The position numbers and the translations under genes are program-made. From NCBI RefSeq assembly GCF_013391085.1, contig NZ_CP058334.1:2852001-2916000 (forward strand): a stretch of 64,000 nucleotides of DNA, written 5' to 3'. Below the pieces are notes generated by a model. The model was not told where the DNA came from and did not search any database. It worked only from the letters and a program-made list of their open reading frames with translations. This stretch comes from Natronomonas halophila. GTDB taxonomy: Archaea; Halobacteriota; Halobacteria; Halobacteriales; Haloarculaceae. Shown piece by piece: positions 63,840-64,000 of this stretch (the stretch's first letter is position 1; each line of letters begins with the position of its first letter).

Positions 63840-64000
63840 CTCTCCGGAGGCTCGGCCAAACCTCGCGAACCGTTTTGTATTACCCAGACACCTGCTGCGA
63901 TAATTTCGACGACCACCGCTGGCCAGCGATCACCACGCAGATAGAGCATGGCCGTCGGTAGATGATACTCGGTGCGTGGTCATAGGACCGGATCGGCGTA

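Noticed and set aside
63840-64000. Minus-strand reading ending GSRGLAEPPES at the right edge
   Set aside because: An open stretch of about 47 codons with a stop upstream in the same frame near 63980 and no credible start except a Met at about 63951; too short and unsupported at the edge.
1-64000. CRISPR arrays or rRNA genes
   Set aside because: No regularly spaced 30-40 base repeats and no rRNA-like sequence were noticed in the window.

Overview
The window is chromosomal DNA of a halophilic archaeon (class Halobacteria). The GC-rich, acidic proteins, haloarchaeal TATA elements 25-30 bases before start codons (leaderless transcripts), a 20S proteasome alpha/beta pair, the Lsm-L37e pair, aMBF1, TFB and several bacterio-opsin-activator (HTH_10) regulators all point the same way. 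The genus cannot be fixed from the sequence alone; a Natronomonas-like organism would fit.

Bases 1-24.8 kb are an ordinary core segment: an M42 aminopeptidase, lsm and rpl37e, purF, an SCP2-like protein, DUF420, tRNA-Leu(GAG), aMBF1, a HAD phosphatase, regulators, panB, a cupin, thyA-folA, a fused FAD/Fe-S oxidoreductase, a HIT protein, a membrane-tethered winged-helix protein beside a 1070-residue PAS/GAF/HTH_10 sensor, thioredoxin, psmA-psmB and tRNA-Glu(CTC).

Bases 24.85-28.4 kb are a small accessory patch just downstream of tRNA-Glu: an integrase-like stub, a nucleotidyltransferase-HEPN toxin-antitoxin pair, a shortened HTH_10 regulator, two small paired proteins and a YdjM-type membrane hydrolase.

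Bases 28.4-45.6 kb form a cell-surface region. A minus-strand operon encodes a 1184-residue beta-helix/CARDB surface protein followed by two ATPases and two FtsX/MacB-type permeases. A second cluster contains a secreted stalk protein, DUF4350, MoxR ATPase, DUF58, DUF4129 and DUF1616 proteins; it resembles the MoxR-DUF58 envelope systems found in many prokaryotes, whose job in archaea is poorly known.

Bases 45.7-61.0 kb look like acquired, plasmid- or element-derived DNA: recurring hairpins, a TRAM protein, a winged-helix/TumE-like candidate toxin-antitoxin pair, an orphan TFB, a 1292-residue HerA/VirB4-like ATPase, a RelE/ribbon-helix-helix pair, a Tat-exported protein, a complete IS200/IS605 element (tnpA and tnpB) with solo right-end-like remnants nearby, and a primase-polymerase beside an AT-richer, repeat-bearing non-coding tract. 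Bases 61.2-63.8 kb return to sugar-nucleotide genes: an epimerase, a Nudix hydrolase, and a sugar-1-phosphate nucleotidyltransferase interrupted by a single-base frameshift.
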